NCBI RefSeq assembly: GCF_900168205.1
Contig: NZ_FUZE01000022.1
Span: forward strand, 1-64,000
Direction of reading: 5' to 3'
Length of the DNA: 64,000 nucleotides
From: Chryseobacterium balustinum
GTDB lineage: Bacteria > Bacteroidota > Bacteroidia > Flavobacteriales > Weeksellaceae
Shown here: one piece after another, positions 8,883 to 19,031 of the stretch
Layout of the letters: each line of letters begins with the position of its first letter
Numbering within the stretch: position 1 is the stretch's first letter
Translations under genes and position numbers: made by a program
The notes under the pieces: model-generated
The model's input: only the letters and a program-made list of their open reading frames with translations
The model's database searches: none
Told to the model about the DNA's origin: nothing

Positions 8883-9875
8883 TTATTTTAATAACCTTCC
8901 TGAAATATTTCCTGTTGCTGAACCGGCAGCTGCTCCTGCAATGTTTCCGGACTTCGATGCGGTCTGATTGACATTGCGCATAAAGTTTCCGGCACCTCCT
9001 GCCTGAATAACCCAGCCTGTTACGGTTGGAACAGTGAAATACCCAATAATTCCGATAATCATGTAGATGATGTAAACAGTGTTGGACGTATCCGGAATAA
9101 AATTAGGATCAGCGAGCATCTCTATGTCCCGTTCCAAAATCAACGTCTGTATTTTTGCCAGGATAGCACTGAAAATATCAGCAACAGGTAGCCATAAATA
9201 CACGCTGATGTATCTGGTCAACCACTGCGTGAGTGTTGATTGAAATCCATCCCAAACCGATATTGCAAAGGCAATTGGACCGAGTATGGACAGAACAATT
9301 AAGAAAAAAGTTCTGATGGTATCAATAACGAGTGCTGCTGCCTGAAAGAGAATTTCCAGAAATTCTCTAAAGCCATCCCTGATTTGTTTTTTAACTTCAA
9401 ACATCTGTCTTTCCATATACATTCCTGACATCGTTACCAGATCCGATGGAGACCATCCCAGTTCTTCCAGTTTTTTATCAAACTCATCATCTGAGATCAG
9501 ATAGGCCATTTCAGGATTTATGAGCATGGCTTCTCTTTCCAATAAATCTTTTTTCTGCTGAAGTTCATTCATATCCAAAACCTGATCCTCCAACATGGAA
9601 TGACTGCCTTGAACAACGGGGCTTAAAACCCCGTTGATACTTCCTAAAACCAATGTTGAAAAAAACATAATGCAGATTCCGATAGCAAATGGTCTCAACA
9701 TAGGAAATAGATCAATGGGTTCAGCACGGCTTAGTGCCTGCCAAACTTTTATGGCTACATAAAAAAGTGCTCCCAATCCTGCAACACCCTTTGCGACTGC
9801 TGCCATATCTGCACACATCGGCATCATCTCATCATAGACTGTTCTTAAAACTTCGTGTAAGTTTGTAGGCTCCAT
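8883..9875 (-). CDS. traJ: Conjugative transposon protein TraJ
   Basis: This 330-residue polytopic inner-membrane protein has several hydrophobic segments (LGALFYVAIKVW, IGICIMFFSTLVLGS, VLSILGPIAFAISVW, YIIYMIIGIIGYF) and the TraJ core WLPVADIFSAILAKIQ. It is VirB6-like and forms part of the inner-membrane translocation channel. I chose ATG 9875 (MEPTNLHEVL), one base after the traI stop; the open frame continues upstream into traI but without family similarity. Confidence 0.9.
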   Translation of the reverse strand: MEPTNLHEVLRTVYDEMMPMCADMAAVAKGVAGLGALFYVAIKVWQALSRAEPIDLFPMLRPFAIGICIMFFSTLVLGSINGVLSPVVQGSHSMLEDQVLDMNELQQKKDLLEREAMLINPEMAYLISDDEFDKKLEELGWSPSDLVTMSGMYMERQMFEVKKQIRDGFREFLEILFQAAALVIDTIRTFFLIVLSILGPIAFAISVWDGFQSTLTQWLTRYISVYLWLPVADIFSAILAKIQTLILERDIEMLADPNFIPDTSNTVYIIYMIIGIIGYFTVPTVTGWVIQAGGAGNFMRNVNQTASKSGNIAGAAAGSATGNISGRLLK

Positions 9876-9876
9876 C

Positions 9877-10509
9877 TTACCAGTATTTTTGATTCGACGT
9901 TCCGTAAAGATCAAGCACCCGTTGGGTGTTGTTCTGCTTCTTGGCTCTCAGGTAACTGACAGAAATATTCTTGTTAGTATAATAGCGAACCAGATTGTGA
10001 TAATCTTTAACAGCCTTGTATACTTTATCAATGATATCCATTCTTTCTTTATCATTTAATGAAAGACTGCTGGTATTGACAATCTGTTTAAGCTCTTTTA
10101 AAAGTTCTGTACTTTCATTCAGTAATGTGGAATAGCCGTTCGCAATAGCAGTCAGTTCCTGAGCATTAAAGTTGGGATCATTCAACATTTTCCCGAAATT
10201 GTTCACATACATTTCAGAAACATCGCCAACCAGTAATACAGTCTGCTGAACTTTTCTTGCATCCTTGACGAGATTGTTCACAGCTTTGAGTTTATCATAA
10301 TATTCCTTACCTTGTTCGTAGACTTTCTTGACTTCATTGAAGTTTTTGACCACATTGGAAACTGTATTTGATGTCTGAACAATTTCGTTTGCTGAATTCA
10401 AAATTCCTGAAGCCAGATTGGCTGGGTCTGTCACTACAAACTGTGCTTTTGCTGTGGAGGTCAACGCCACCGCTGTAACCATCATCGTGGTCATGATTAA
10501 ATTTTTCAT
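9877..10509 (-). CDS. traI: Conjugal transfer protein TraI (DUF4141)
   Basis: This 210-residue protein has a signal peptide ending STAKAQ. The mature part is almost all helical, with coiled-coil-like stretches (NTVSNVVKNFNEVKKVYEQG) and the family end VLDLYGTSNQKYW. It matches DUF4141/TraI, a periplasmic VirB5-like component. It lies between traG and traJ as usual. Confidence 0.88.
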   Translation of the reverse strand: MKNLIMTTMMVTAVALTSTAKAQFVVTDPANLASGILNSANEIVQTSNTVSNVVKNFNEVKKVYEQGKEYYDKLKAVNNLVKDARKVQQTVLLVGDVSEMYVNNFGKMLNDPNFNAQELTAIANGYSTLLNESTELLKELKQIVNTSSLSLNDKERMDIIDKVYKAVKDYHNLVRYYTNKNISVSYLRAKKQNNTQRVLDLYGTSNQKYW

Positions 10510-10529
10510 TGTTGTAAAATTTTAATTGA

Positions 10530-13037
10530 TTAATTTTCTTTTGTCGATTTGATCCGCTTTAGCGAAATCCTCTTGATTGCATTCTCGACATTGCCATCAA
10601 GTTCGGAGGCCAGGTTCATGACTTCCATTTTTTCTGTTTCTTCCGTCGTGTAGGCAAGATATTCTTCCGTGGAAACTTCCGTAGCGTAGACTGCTGAATG
10701 CGTTCCTCCCAATCCAATCCAGACTTCTTTGTAAAGTCTTCTCGGATCATTGTTCATATTGATGGAAAGTACCTGAGCTTTTTCTTTATCCGTTAAACCC
10801 AGCATCGCCTGGATATCATCAAACTTGTTCATGTACTTTCGCTGATCCAGTAAAATCTTACAGTCGGAATTGTTGATGATACTTTCCTTGACAATTGGAG
10901 ACTGGATGATATCATCTACTTCCTGGGTAACTACGATGGCTTCGCCGAAGAATTTTCTGACGGTCTTGAACAGATACTTGATATATTCTGCCATACCTTC
11001 TTTGGCAATAGCTTTCCATGCTTCTTCTATGAGGATCAGTTTTCTGATTCCTTTGAGTCTGCGCATTTTGTTGATAAAGACTTCCATAATGATGATGGTC
11101 ACAATAGGAAATAGGATTTTATGGTCTTTGATGGCATCAATCTCAAATACAATAAACCTTTTGGATAAAAGATCAAGCTGTTTGTCTGAGTTGAGCAGGT
11201 AATCATATTCTCCTCCTTTATAATAGGGTTCGAGAACATTCAGAAAGTTGGCGATATCGAAATCTTTTTCACGTACTTTTTTCTGTTCCAGTACTGCCTG
11301 ATAATCATCTTTTACGTAGTCGTAAAAGCCATTTAATGATGGTAGATGTTCCGTTTTTTTGATCTGCTCGATATAGCCGCTGACAGCATTGGACAATGCG
11401 ACTTCTTCCGATCTTGTAGGCGGTTCATCATCTCTTTTCCATAAGGTTAAAATCAAAGTTTTGATGCTTTCTCTTTTCTCAATATCAAAGATTCCGTCAT
11501 CAGTATAGAAAGGATTGAAAGCAATCGGATTGTCCTCAGTGTAGGTAAAGTACACGCCGTCCTCTCCTTTGGTTTTTCCTTTAATGAGTTCACACAACCC
11601 CTGATAGGAGTTTCCGGTGTCTACCAGTAAGACATGAGCTCCCTGCTCGTAATACTGTCTGACCATGTGGTTGGTGAAAAAAGATTTACCGCTTCCTGAG
11701 GGTCCGAGAATAAATTTATTACGGTTGGTGATGATGCCCTGCTTCATCGGCAGATCTGAAATATCCAGATGAATGGGTTTGCCGGTTAACCGGTCAGCCA
11801 TCTTGATCCCGAATGGTGAGGGTGAATTTTGATAGTTGGTCTCTTCGGTAAAGAAGCACAGCGCGGGCTCAATGAAAGTGTAGAAACTTTCTTCACTTGG
11901 AAAATCACCTGCGTTTCCCGGAATTCCTGACCAATACAAGGTAGCAACATCTGTCGTATTATGACGGGGTTTGCATTCCATTAATGCCAAAGCACTTCCT
12001 GTATCATTTTTCAGTTGTTTGAGTTCTGATGCCTGATCTGACCAGGACATCACATTGAAATGGGCACGGATGGATTGAAGACCGAATGAATGGGCTTCAT
12101 TGAGGTATTTTTCAATCCACTCCTTGTTGATCTGGTTCGCCCGGCTGTATCTTGCCAGTGAGTGCATATTTCTGGCGGACTTTTCAAATTTGCTGAGATT
12201 ATCTTCACTATGGTCAATAAACAGATATTGATTGTAAATGTGATTGCAGTTGAGTAAAAGTCCTACCGGTGAAGCAAATGACAGCAGACAGTCACTTCGG
12301 TCTGTGCTTAGTTTTTCATAACGGCTGTGAGGAGAGACTGTTCCTGGAAGATAATCAGTGTCAGATAATGTGTGCATGCTAATTCGGTTATTGCCGATCC
12401 GCATTTCTTCTGCGCCCAAGTTGATGTCCTGAAGGGATGGATTGATTTCTCTGGATAAAGTAAGGTACTGCTCCAAAAGTCCTGACTGATCTTTTGTTCC
12501 GGTGATCTCATCTTCCGTCATTCTTTCCAATCTCACATAACTGCTGTCATTCATGATTCTTTCGAACTGATCAACCGCTTCCATGAATCTGCCAATAACT
12601 TCTTTATCCCTGAGTTCTTTTGGAATGAGTTTTCCTTTGCATAAGGATGAGAAATTACTCTGCATTCTCATTCTTTCTTTGCTGGTTTTGGTAATGAAGA
12701 GATAACAGTAATGATTCAGAAAAGGTCTTTCATTGAAATGTCTTTCAAAAGATTTGGACAAAAAACTCTGATCTTCTTGTGATAAGTCCGGATTATAATT
12801 TTCTTTGATAAACCAATCCTGCTTATGAACGATACTATAATCAGGTAATGTTTTGACTGCCTTGAACCATGCGGAATGGATGGCCTCATATTCTGCGGAA
12901 GCAACGGTAAACAGCTCGGGTAACCTCACTTTGAAACAGACCGTAACATCAGCGTCTTTTGAAATAATACAATTATCCTCTACTGCTAATAGTGGGAACC
13001 TGCTTTCCAAAGTTGCTGCTTTTGATATATTTCTCAT
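10530..13037 (-). CDS. traG: Conjugation ATPase TraG (VirB4 family)
   Basis: This 835-residue cytoplasmic ATPase drives pilus or mating-pore assembly. Walker A is GPSGSGKS at residues 445-452 and Walker B is LILIEEAW at 667-674; VVTQEVDDI and ILLDQRKYMNKF toward the C-terminus are typical of TraG/VirB4 in Bacteroidetes. Full length. Its ATG overlaps the traF stop by 4 bases. In this nomenclature TraG is the VirB4 protein and not the coupling protein. Confidence 0.95.
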   Translation of the reverse strand: MRNISKAATLESRFPLLAVEDNCIISKDADVTVCFKVRLPELFTVASAEYEAIHSAWFKAVKTLPDYSIVHKQDWFIKENYNPDLSQEDQSFLSKSFERHFNERPFLNHYCYLFITKTSKERMRMQSNFSSLCKGKLIPKELRDKEVIGRFMEAVDQFERIMNDSSYVRLERMTEDEITGTKDQSGLLEQYLTLSREINPSLQDINLGAEEMRIGNNRISMHTLSDTDYLPGTVSPHSRYEKLSTDRSDCLLSFASPVGLLLNCNHIYNQYLFIDHSEDNLSKFEKSARNMHSLARYSRANQINKEWIEKYLNEAHSFGLQSIRAHFNVMSWSDQASELKQLKNDTGSALALMECKPRHNTTDVATLYWSGIPGNAGDFPSEESFYTFIEPALCFFTEETNYQNSPSPFGIKMADRLTGKPIHLDISDLPMKQGIITNRNKFILGPSGSGKSFFTNHMVRQYYEQGAHVLLVDTGNSYQGLCELIKGKTKGEDGVYFTYTEDNPIAFNPFYTDDGIFDIEKRESIKTLILTLWKRDDEPPTRSEEVALSNAVSGYIEQIKKTEHLPSLNGFYDYVKDDYQAVLEQKKVREKDFDIANFLNVLEPYYKGGEYDYLLNSDKQLDLLSKRFIVFEIDAIKDHKILFPIVTIIIMEVFINKMRRLKGIRKLILIEEAWKAIAKEGMAEYIKYLFKTVRKFFGEAIVVTQEVDDIIQSPIVKESIINNSDCKILLDQRKYMNKFDDIQAMLGLTDKEKAQVLSINMNNDPRRLYKEVWIGLGGTHSAVYATEVSTEEYLAYTTEETEKMEVMNLASELDGNVENAIKRISLKRIKSTKEN

Positions 13038-13366
13038 GCTTCAGCTTTTTTAGAATTGCTTTTGATGTATCTGAAGATGGACTTTCGGCTGATGATGTAT
13101 CGGGGATGCTTTTTGTTTGCACCCAGTTTCATCAATCCGTGTTCTCCATATTTTCTGTTGAGTGAGAAAGTCTGCCAAATCAGTAAACTGGCGCTAATAC
13201 CTCCTAATCCCAAACAGAAATAAGTACTGACTCCTGCCATATACATAATCATTATGACAATCAAAAGACCTAAAAGACCCCCTGCGAAAATGAATAGGTA
13301 CTGCGCTTTTAATCCTTTGAACTCTACGGTTCTTCCGATTCCTTTATTGATGTTATAGGTATTCAT
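13034..13366 (-). CDS. traF: Conjugal transfer protein TraF (DUF4133)
   Basis: This 110-residue membrane protein has two transmembrane segments (about 22-42 and 45-65) and the DUF4133 stretches MNTYNINKGIGR and FKGLKAQYLF. It is VirB3-like, partnering the TraG ATPase. I chose ATG 13366 at the family start; two more ATGs lie 4 and 9 bases upstream, and the one at 13375 is in frame. Confidence 0.9.
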   Translation of the reverse strand: MNTYNINKGIGRTVEFKGLKAQYLFIFAGGLLGLLIVIMIMYMAGVSTYFCLGLGGISASLLIWQTFSLNRKYGEHGLMKLGANKKHPRYIISRKSIFRYIKSNSKKAEA

Positions 13367-13377
13367 AATCATCATTT

Positions 13378-13683
13378 TTAAAGGAAGAATGAACGGAGGA
13401 TAGTGGCTGCAACAATCAGGAAGATACAGGCTCCGAACCAGCTTGCAGCGGTTTTGCTGGTGTCGGGGTCACCACTGCTGAATTTGTTGTACACTTTGAC
13501 TCCTCCTATGAGTCCGACGACTGCTCCAATGGCATAAATGAGTTGAGTAGCTGGCTCAAAATAAGAGGTGACCATCTGAGTGGCTTCATTGATTCCGGCA
13601 GTTCCGTTTCCCTGAGCGGATAAAGGGATGGTCATTAGTAAAGCCAATGCTGAAATCAGAAGCTTTTTTCTTTGTTTTTCCAT
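13378..13683 (-). CDS. traE: Conjugal transfer protein TraE (DUF4134)
   Basis: This 101-residue protein has a signal peptide ending LSAQG and two membrane segments. The stretch LIYAIGAVVGLIGGVKVYNK and the end ILRSFFL are typical of DUF4134/TraE, the VirB2-like pilin. It is the first gene of the traE-Q operon. traD, the usual upstream neighbour, lies about 4.7 kb away on the far side of the Avs-like gene. Confidence 0.92.
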   Translation of the reverse strand: MEKQRKKLLISALALLMTIPLSAQGNGTAGINEATQMVTSYFEPATQLIYAIGAVVGLIGGVKVYNKFSSGDPDTSKTAASWFGACIFLIVAATILRSFFL

Positions 13684-13771
13684 AATGTAAACAGTTTAAA
13701 TTGTTAGCATTACCCACAGTATGTGGGCTTTGGAGACAAAGGTGGTTGGTAAGCTTATGAGAAATTAGGAT
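13684..13771 (-). promoter_or_regulatory. Leader and promoter region of the traE-Q operon
   Basis: This is the only gap before traE and must hold the operon start. On the minus strand it carries a short hairpin, CCCACA/TGTGGG (13722-13727 and 13713-13718), about 30 bases before the traE ATG, and upstream a CACCTTTG that only partly fits the TAnnTTTG promoter element. The exact promoter is not clear. Confidence 0.35.
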
Positions 13772-13903
13772 ATGGCTTTTGTAGCGTTTATTTGGCAATC
13801 AATGGAATATTATTATGGTGAAATATTTAATTTTTTGAGATTGTATTTTTTAATATTTTTACATGAAAATCTCTATTACGGGAGTTTAAATAAAATATTA
13901 TTG

Positions 13904-16900
13904 ATGAATACTGAATGGCTCAACTTAAGACCTTTTAATGGGGATATAAAAAATGGTTTCGAAGAATTGGTTTGCCAACTAGCACGAACAGAAGAAATTC
14001 AAAATCGAAAAAAATTCATTAGAGTTGCAGCTCCAGATGGAGGTGTAGAATCATATTGTGTTTTAGATAATGGGGATGAATATGGTTGGCAGGCAAAGTA
14101 TTTTTCATCGATGGCTGATAGTCAGTGGAAACAATTGACAAAATCATTTAAGAAAGCTATAGAAAAGCACCCTAACCTTACAAGATATTATATTTGTATA
14201 CCATTAGATAGGCAAGATCCAAGATTAGAAGACCAAAAGTGGTTCATGGATCGATGGAATGATTATGTAAAAGAATGGACAGATTACGCAAACTCTTTGG
14301 GTAAATCTGTCGAATTTATCTATTGGGGTAATTCTGAAATTTTTGACCGTTTAGCGAAACCAGTAAATGAAGGGAAAATAAAATTTTGGTTTCAAAAAGA
14401 TGAATTTTCAGACTCATGGTTTAAAAAAAAGCTAAATCACAGCATATTAAATCTTGAAAAGCGTTATACACCGGACAATAATGTTGACTTACCTATCGCA
14501 AAAATATTTGATGGGCTTGCAAGAGATAGCTTTTTTCAAAAACAATTCAATAATTATTATCATGATTTTATAAAAAAACTAAAGAGGGTATATTCATTGA
14601 AACTTGAGGGAGCAGCCGTAGAACTATGTGAAAAAATTCAGACCTGTGGTTTGAGCGTTGTCAACGAAATAGATTCTATAGATTTTGAAGAAGTTTCATT
14701 TATTGATAAAGAAAAGATAGTAGGAGAGATTAGCGTTTGTGAGGAATTTGTAGAAAATCTAATTGGTTATTTCTATAAGATGGATTACGAAGTAAAGCAA
14801 GAAAGAAAAACAAATAATCAGTACAATTCACCTAAGAGTACCTATAATAGCCAAATTAGAGATTGTAACAATTTAATTTCTGCTATCAGTGAATTACATA
14901 GTTTTTTAAATAGTCCCACAGTTTTTTTATCAAACACACCGAGATTAATTTTATCAGGAGAGGTAGGCGTTGGAAAATCTCACCTCCTTGCAGATATTGC
15001 TAAAATTAGAGAAAAAAGAGGGCAATATTCTATTTTGCTATTGGGACAGCATTTTTCAACAGCAGAAGATCCTTGGTCGCAGATCAAAAAACTACTTGAT
15101 TTATCCGGTAATGTAAATGAGTTTTTAGGAGCGTTAAATGCAAAAGCCGAAAGTACTACTTCCAGGCTCATCATATTTATTGATGCAATTAATGAAGGTC
15201 TTGGTAAAACTATTTGGAAGAATCATCTATTAACTTTTTTAGATAATTTTTCAAGATTTCCTAATGTTGGTGTTGTTCTAAGTGTTCGAAAATCATATGA
15301 AAGGATGCTAGTTTCAGAAGCTATTCACAAGGGAAATATTGCGTTGCGCATTCAGCACTATGGATTTTCTAATCATGAATATGATGCAACAAAGATATAT
15401 TTTAGAAACCACGGTATTAAAGAACCAAGCATACCTCTCCTTCACCCCGAATTTTCAAACCCTTTATTTTTAAGGTTATTTTGTGAAGGATTAAGTAAGA
15501 AAGGATTGCAGGAAATTCCTGATGGGTATGAAGGAATTACTAAAATTATGGACTTTTTTTTAGATGCTGTAAATGAGGCGATTTCAGATAAACATAATAT
15601 TCCTGTAAAATTAAATCTTGTTCAAAAAATTGTTCAAAAAATTGCAGAAGAAATTATGGAGACCAATAATTCTTTTTTACCATTTGATCATGCCTTTGAT
15701 TTTATTATCCAAATGAAAGAATGCAATTCTGTTAAGGATAAATCTCAATTTTTTCAGGATATAATTTCTGAAGGAGTTTTAACTGAAAATGTATTGTATA
15801 AAGACTCTGAACATGTTGCTTGTGTATATATTTCTTATGAAAGATTCAGTGATCACTTGATAGCAAAGTATTATATTGAAAAATATCTAAATCAAAAAAA
15901 TCCTAAGTCGTCATTTAGCAAAGATTCTAATTTAGTTAAAGGGTTAAAAAAAATAGGAGAAAAGTTAGGATTCAAGTTTACTCCCAAAAAACTACTTGAA
16001 CTCATAAAAGATGAATATTCTGCAGACGATAAAAAGGGGATTATTGAAGCGTTATCTATACAGCTACCAGAAGTTATTGGACGAGAATTATATGATTTAG
16101 TTCCTAAACAAGTAAAAGAATTTAGTTCAGTAGCTGATTCTTTATTACAAAGTATAATATGGAGAAGAGCTGATACGATAAGTAAAACGACGGAAGATTA
16201 CATTAATGAAACTGTTAAAAACAAGGTAATTCATTATAATCAATTTTTTTCTACGATATTACAGGTTTCTGCAAATCCTAAAAATCATTTTAACAGTGAC
16301 TTTCTTCATCATAAGCTCTCAAAGCTAAGTATGGCGGATAGAGATGCTTGGTGGATACGTTTCGTTAATGAGCATTTTGAGGATTACTATATGAAGCAAC
16401 CTCAGATAAAAAGACTGATTAATTGGTCGTGGAACGAGTATCCGAAGGACTTTGTTTCGGATGAATCTATTCAACTGTTAAGTCAAATGATAGTTTGGTT
16501 ATTAGGAAGCTCAAACAGAGTTCTGCGTGATTCTGCAACAAAAGCATTAGTATGCCTTTTGGAAGATAGAATACCCGTTTTAATAAATCTTATCAATAAA
16601 TTTAGTGATGTTAATGATTCTTATATTTTACAGAGAATATATGCTGTAGCGTATGGTTGTGCCTTAAGAACAAATGACAAAAATCAACTTAAAAATTTAG
16701 GAGAATGTGTTTATGAAAATATTTTTTCCAAAGAAAACATAATCCCCGACATTCTTTTGAGAGATTATGCGAGAGGAGTTATTGAATTCGCAATATATAA
16801 CGGCCATGATTTTAATTTTGATACTGAGAAAGTAAGACCTCCTTATAGAAGTATTTTACCAGAAAGTTTTCCGACAAATGAAGAGATTGATCAATATACC

Positions 16901-18229
16901 TTTGAGTATAACGACACTGGTTATAAACCGCATTATCGAAGCCAAAATCAAATTCTTAAATCAATGATAACTGAGTATGGCAGATCAACGGGAGGATACG
17001 GAGACTTTGGAAGATATGTTTTCCAAAGTGGCTTAAGTAGATGGAGGATTGATGAAAATGTTTGGAGCAATTTGGCTGTACAATGGATTTTTGAAAAATA
17101 TGGGTATGATGTTAACAAACACGGATATTTTGATAATGAGGTTGATTCTTCAGGGAGACATGATCACCGTACAGAACGTATTGGAAAGAAATATCAATGG
17201 ATTGCATTTTATGAAATTTTGGCTATAGTTTCAGATCATTACCATCTTTATGAAAATTATTATTCGAAGGATGCTGAACCTATTAACTATGAGGGACCAT
17301 GGAGTCCATATGTTCGCGATATAGATCCAACAATAATAATGAAAGATAATCCGGATGATAAACAAAGAATTTTCTGGTGGAATCCAGTTAATTTTAGTTA
17401 TACTGATGATCAACCTTTGGATGAATGGATTTTTGATAGAACAAATTTTCCAAGTTTGAAGGATATTGTACAAGTTACTGATGAAAATGGTGTAGAATGG
17501 CTTGTTTTAGAATCTTATCCAGATTGGATTGAACCTTCTGAACGAGGAGAGGAAGAATTTGACAGTGAAAGAAAAAGATTATTTTTTATGCTAAGCAGTT
17601 ATATTATAGAAAAATCTGAAAAAAAGCAGTTATTGGATTATTTGCAAAATAGAGAATTAGCCGGAATTCATATTCCAGAAGTGTCAAGTAGATATGAGCT
17701 GTTTAGTAGGGAATATTATTGGTCTACAGCTGAGCAAACATTTACTGTTCCTTATTATCATGGTGAGACATGGACTGAGTTATATGATGAGAAATCATCT
17801 TATAATTATATGGGACAATTAGCGAGAACTACTATTTTCTATAATTGGGAGGAAGAGTTTGATGCATCAAAAACTCAACCTATTTCTTTTCATCGACCAA
17901 CTCGCTTTCTGTTCGATATCCTTGAACTTAAATATTCTGCTGCTGAAGGGACTTATGTGAATGATAGTAATGAGGTAATTTGTTTTGATCCAAATACAAC
18001 AACATCTACTATTTCGTCTCTTTTAGTTAGAAAGAAAGATTTGTTAGAAGCTTTAGAAAAAAATGATTTAGACATCATTTGGGCATCTATGGGAGAGAAG
18101 TTAACGATAGGGGGTGATTTTAGAAGTTGGAACGGTAGGTTAAATATCTATGACATTCTTCATTTTGGTGAAGAAAATGTTCTACAACAAAATTCTTTTT
18201 TTAAAGAGGAAAGAAGAATAGATAAATAA
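13904..18229 (+). CDS. Avs-like STAND NTPase with N-terminal nuclease domain
   Basis: This 1441-residue protein has three parts. Residues 1 to about 150 form a PD-(D/E)XK-type nuclease: E20/E21, PDGGVE at 44-49 and Q63-A-K65 in GWQAKYF. A STAND/NACHT-type NTPase centre follows, with Walker A LSGEVGVGKSHLL at about 349-361 and Walker B LIIFIDAINEG near 422. The C-terminal half is a long helical sensor region (KHGYFDNEV and RHDHRTERIGKKYQWIAF near 1070-1110). This is the plan of the AVAST (Avs) antiphage proteins, closest in design to nuclease-bearing types such as Avs4. In known members the sensor binds a phage protein and the oligomer then cuts DNA. I chose ATG 13904 because the nuclease fold begins there; 44 more open codons lie upstream. 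It is encoded against the tra genes and separates traD from traE, so it looks like inserted cargo. The Avs type is inferred. Confidence 0.82.
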   Translation: MNTEWLNLRPFNGDIKNGFEELVCQLARTEEIQNRKKFIRVAAPDGGVESYCVLDNGDEYGWQAKYFSSMADSQWKQLTKSFKKAIEKHPNLTRYYICIPLDRQDPRLEDQKWFMDRWNDYVKEWTDYANSLGKSVEFIYWGNSEIFDRLAKPVNEGKIKFWFQKDEFSDSWFKKKLNHSILNLEKRYTPDNNVDLPIAKIFDGLARDSFFQKQFNNYYHDFIKKLKRVYSLKLEGAAVELCEKIQTCGLSVVNEIDSIDFEEVSFIDKEKIVGEISVCEEFVENLIGYFYKMDYEVKQERKTNNQYNSPKSTYNSQIRDCNNLISAISELHSFLNSPTVFLSNTPRLILSGEVGVGKSHLLADIAKIREKRGQYSILLLGQHFSTAEDPWSQIKKLLDLSGNVNEFLGALNAKAESTTSRLIIFIDAINEGLGKTIWKNHLLTFLDNFSRFPNVGVVLSVRKSYERMLVSEAIHKGNIALRIQHYGFSNHEYDATKIYFRNHGIKEPSIPLLHPEFSNPLFLRLFCEGLSKKGLQEIPDGYEGITKIMDFFLDAVNEAISDKHNIPVKLNLVQKIVQKIAEEIMETNNSFLPFDHAFDFIIQMKECNSVKDKSQFFQDIISEGVLTENVLYKDSEHVACVYISYERFSDHLIAKYYIEKYLNQKNPKSSFSKDSNLVKGLKKIGEKLGFKFTPKKLLELIKDEYSADDKKGIIEALSIQLPEVIGRELYDLVPKQVKEFSSVADSLLQSIIWRRADTISKTTEDYINETVKNKVIHYNQFFSTILQVSANPKNHFNSDFLHHKLSKLSMADRDAWWIRFVNEHFEDYYMKQPQIKRLINWSWNEYPKDFVSDESIQLLSQMIVWLLGSSNRVLRDSATKALVCLLEDRIPVLINLINKFSDVNDSYILQRIYAVAYGCALRTNDKNQLKNLGECVYENIFSKENIIPDILLRDYARGVIEFAIYNGHDFNFDTEKVRPPYRSILPESFPTNEEIDQYTFEYNDTGYKPHYRSQNQILKSMITEYGRSTGGYGDFGRYVFQSGLSRWRIDENVWSNLAVQWIFEKYGYDVNKHGYFDNEVDSSGRHDHRTERIGKKYQWIAFYEILAIVSDHYHLYENYYSKDAEPINYEGPWSPYVRDIDPTIIMKDNPDDKQRIFWWNPVNFSYTDDQPLDEWIFDRTNFPSLKDIVQVTDENGVEWLVLESYPDWIEPSERGEEEFDSERKRLFFMLSSYIIEKSEKKQLLDYLQNRELAGIHIPEVSSRYELFSREYYWSTAEQTFTVPYYHGETWTELYDEKSSYNYMGQLARTTIFYNWEEEFDASKTQPISFHRPTRFLFDILELKYSAAEGTYVNDSNEVICFDPNTTTSTISSLLVRKKDLLEALEKNDLDIIWASMGEKLTIGGDFRSWNGRLNIYDILHFGEENVLQQNSFFKEERRIDK

Positions 18230-18242
18230 TACTAAACACCAT

Positions 18243-18266
18243 AAAAAAAACCTAGCCGAAGCTAGG
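18243..18266 (-). terminator. Terminator after traD (minus strand)
   Basis: On the minus strand CCTAGC-TTCG-GCTAGG (18266-18251) forms a 6-bp stem capped by a stable UUCG tetraloop, followed by eight T (18250-18243). It would stop traA-DUF3408-traD transcription before it runs into the Avs gene from its far end. No T tract follows on the plus strand. Nothing else is recognised between 18267 and 18399. Confidence 0.8.
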
Positions 18267-18399
18267 TAAAAACTAATAACCATGAAAACTCAAATTAAAC
18301 ATGAGAATCGTTTCTTTTAGAAGCAATAAGGATGCCTAAAAAATCTAAAAAAATGATAATTATTGTTATTTAATGTTAAAAAAAATAGTGCTATTAATT

Positions 18400-19029
18400 T
18401 TAAGTGAAATCTTCAATGTCAAATCTAGCAAGATTGCTATTTTGGTAAAAGGAAGAATTAGAATTGTTTTCAAAAGAAAGGTTAAGGTCTAATAACTCTG
18501 CTATTTTGATTGATGCCCCTTCAATAGAATTTTCTAATAAATTGAATAATTCGGTTCCATTTAATTTTTGAATAATATTTGCCGCTGTTTCCATTTGATA
18601 TAATTCTGAATTTTGATCTTTCAGAAATGCCTCCACGGTATTTAATTCTTCAAAGGTTACCCCTGTGGCTAAACCGTTATCATTATCGAAAATTTGATAT
18701 TGACTCCATTCTTCTTCCTCTTCCTCAAAATCTAGAGTACTTCTGAAAATGTCATCTAATTCTTCCTGCGTAATTTGAATATCAACTTTTTTATCGTTGA
18801 TTTCTTCTTCAAAATTAGAATTTCTATGCGTTTGTTTTTCAATATGAGACTCTCCGTCGTTGTTTGGCAACGTCTGGCTTTTTACAGATTGAGACAGTCC
18901 CATAATACTTGAAGGTGGTTTGGTATTTTCAGATGTAATTTCTTTTTCTGATCTTTTTTGAAAGACCATTTTTTCTTTCATCATCAATACAATGATAATC
19001 AGAAGGCAGACTAATATTAAAATTTCCAT
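18400..19029 (-). CDS. traD: Conjugal transfer protein TraD (DUF4122-like)
   Basis: This 209-residue protein has one N-terminal membrane segment (ILILVCLLIIIVLMM) followed by a long acidic cytoplasmic region: ITQEELDDIFRSTLDFEEEE, ATGVTFEELNTVEAFL, then NGTELFNLLENSIEGAS. This pattern and the place downstream of a DUF3408 gene fit TraD of Bacteroidetes ICEs. Its role is not established. It is last in the traA operon, 2 bases after the DUF3408 gene. Confidence 0.75.
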   Translation of the reverse strand: MEILILVCLLIIIVLMMKEKMVFQKRSEKEITSENTKPPSSIMGLSQSVKSQTLPNNDGESHIEKQTHRNSNFEEEINDKKVDIQITQEELDDIFRSTLDFEEEEEEWSQYQIFDNDNGLATGVTFEELNTVEAFLKDQNSELYQMETAANIIQKLNGTELFNLLENSIEGASIKIAELLDLNLSFENNSNSSFYQNSNLARFDIEDFT

Positions 19030-19031
19030 AA

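Noticed and set aside
13772..13903. 44-codon upstream extension of the Avs-like gene
   Set aside because: Hydrophobic, AT-driven composition, and the nuclease fold starts at the ATG at 13904.
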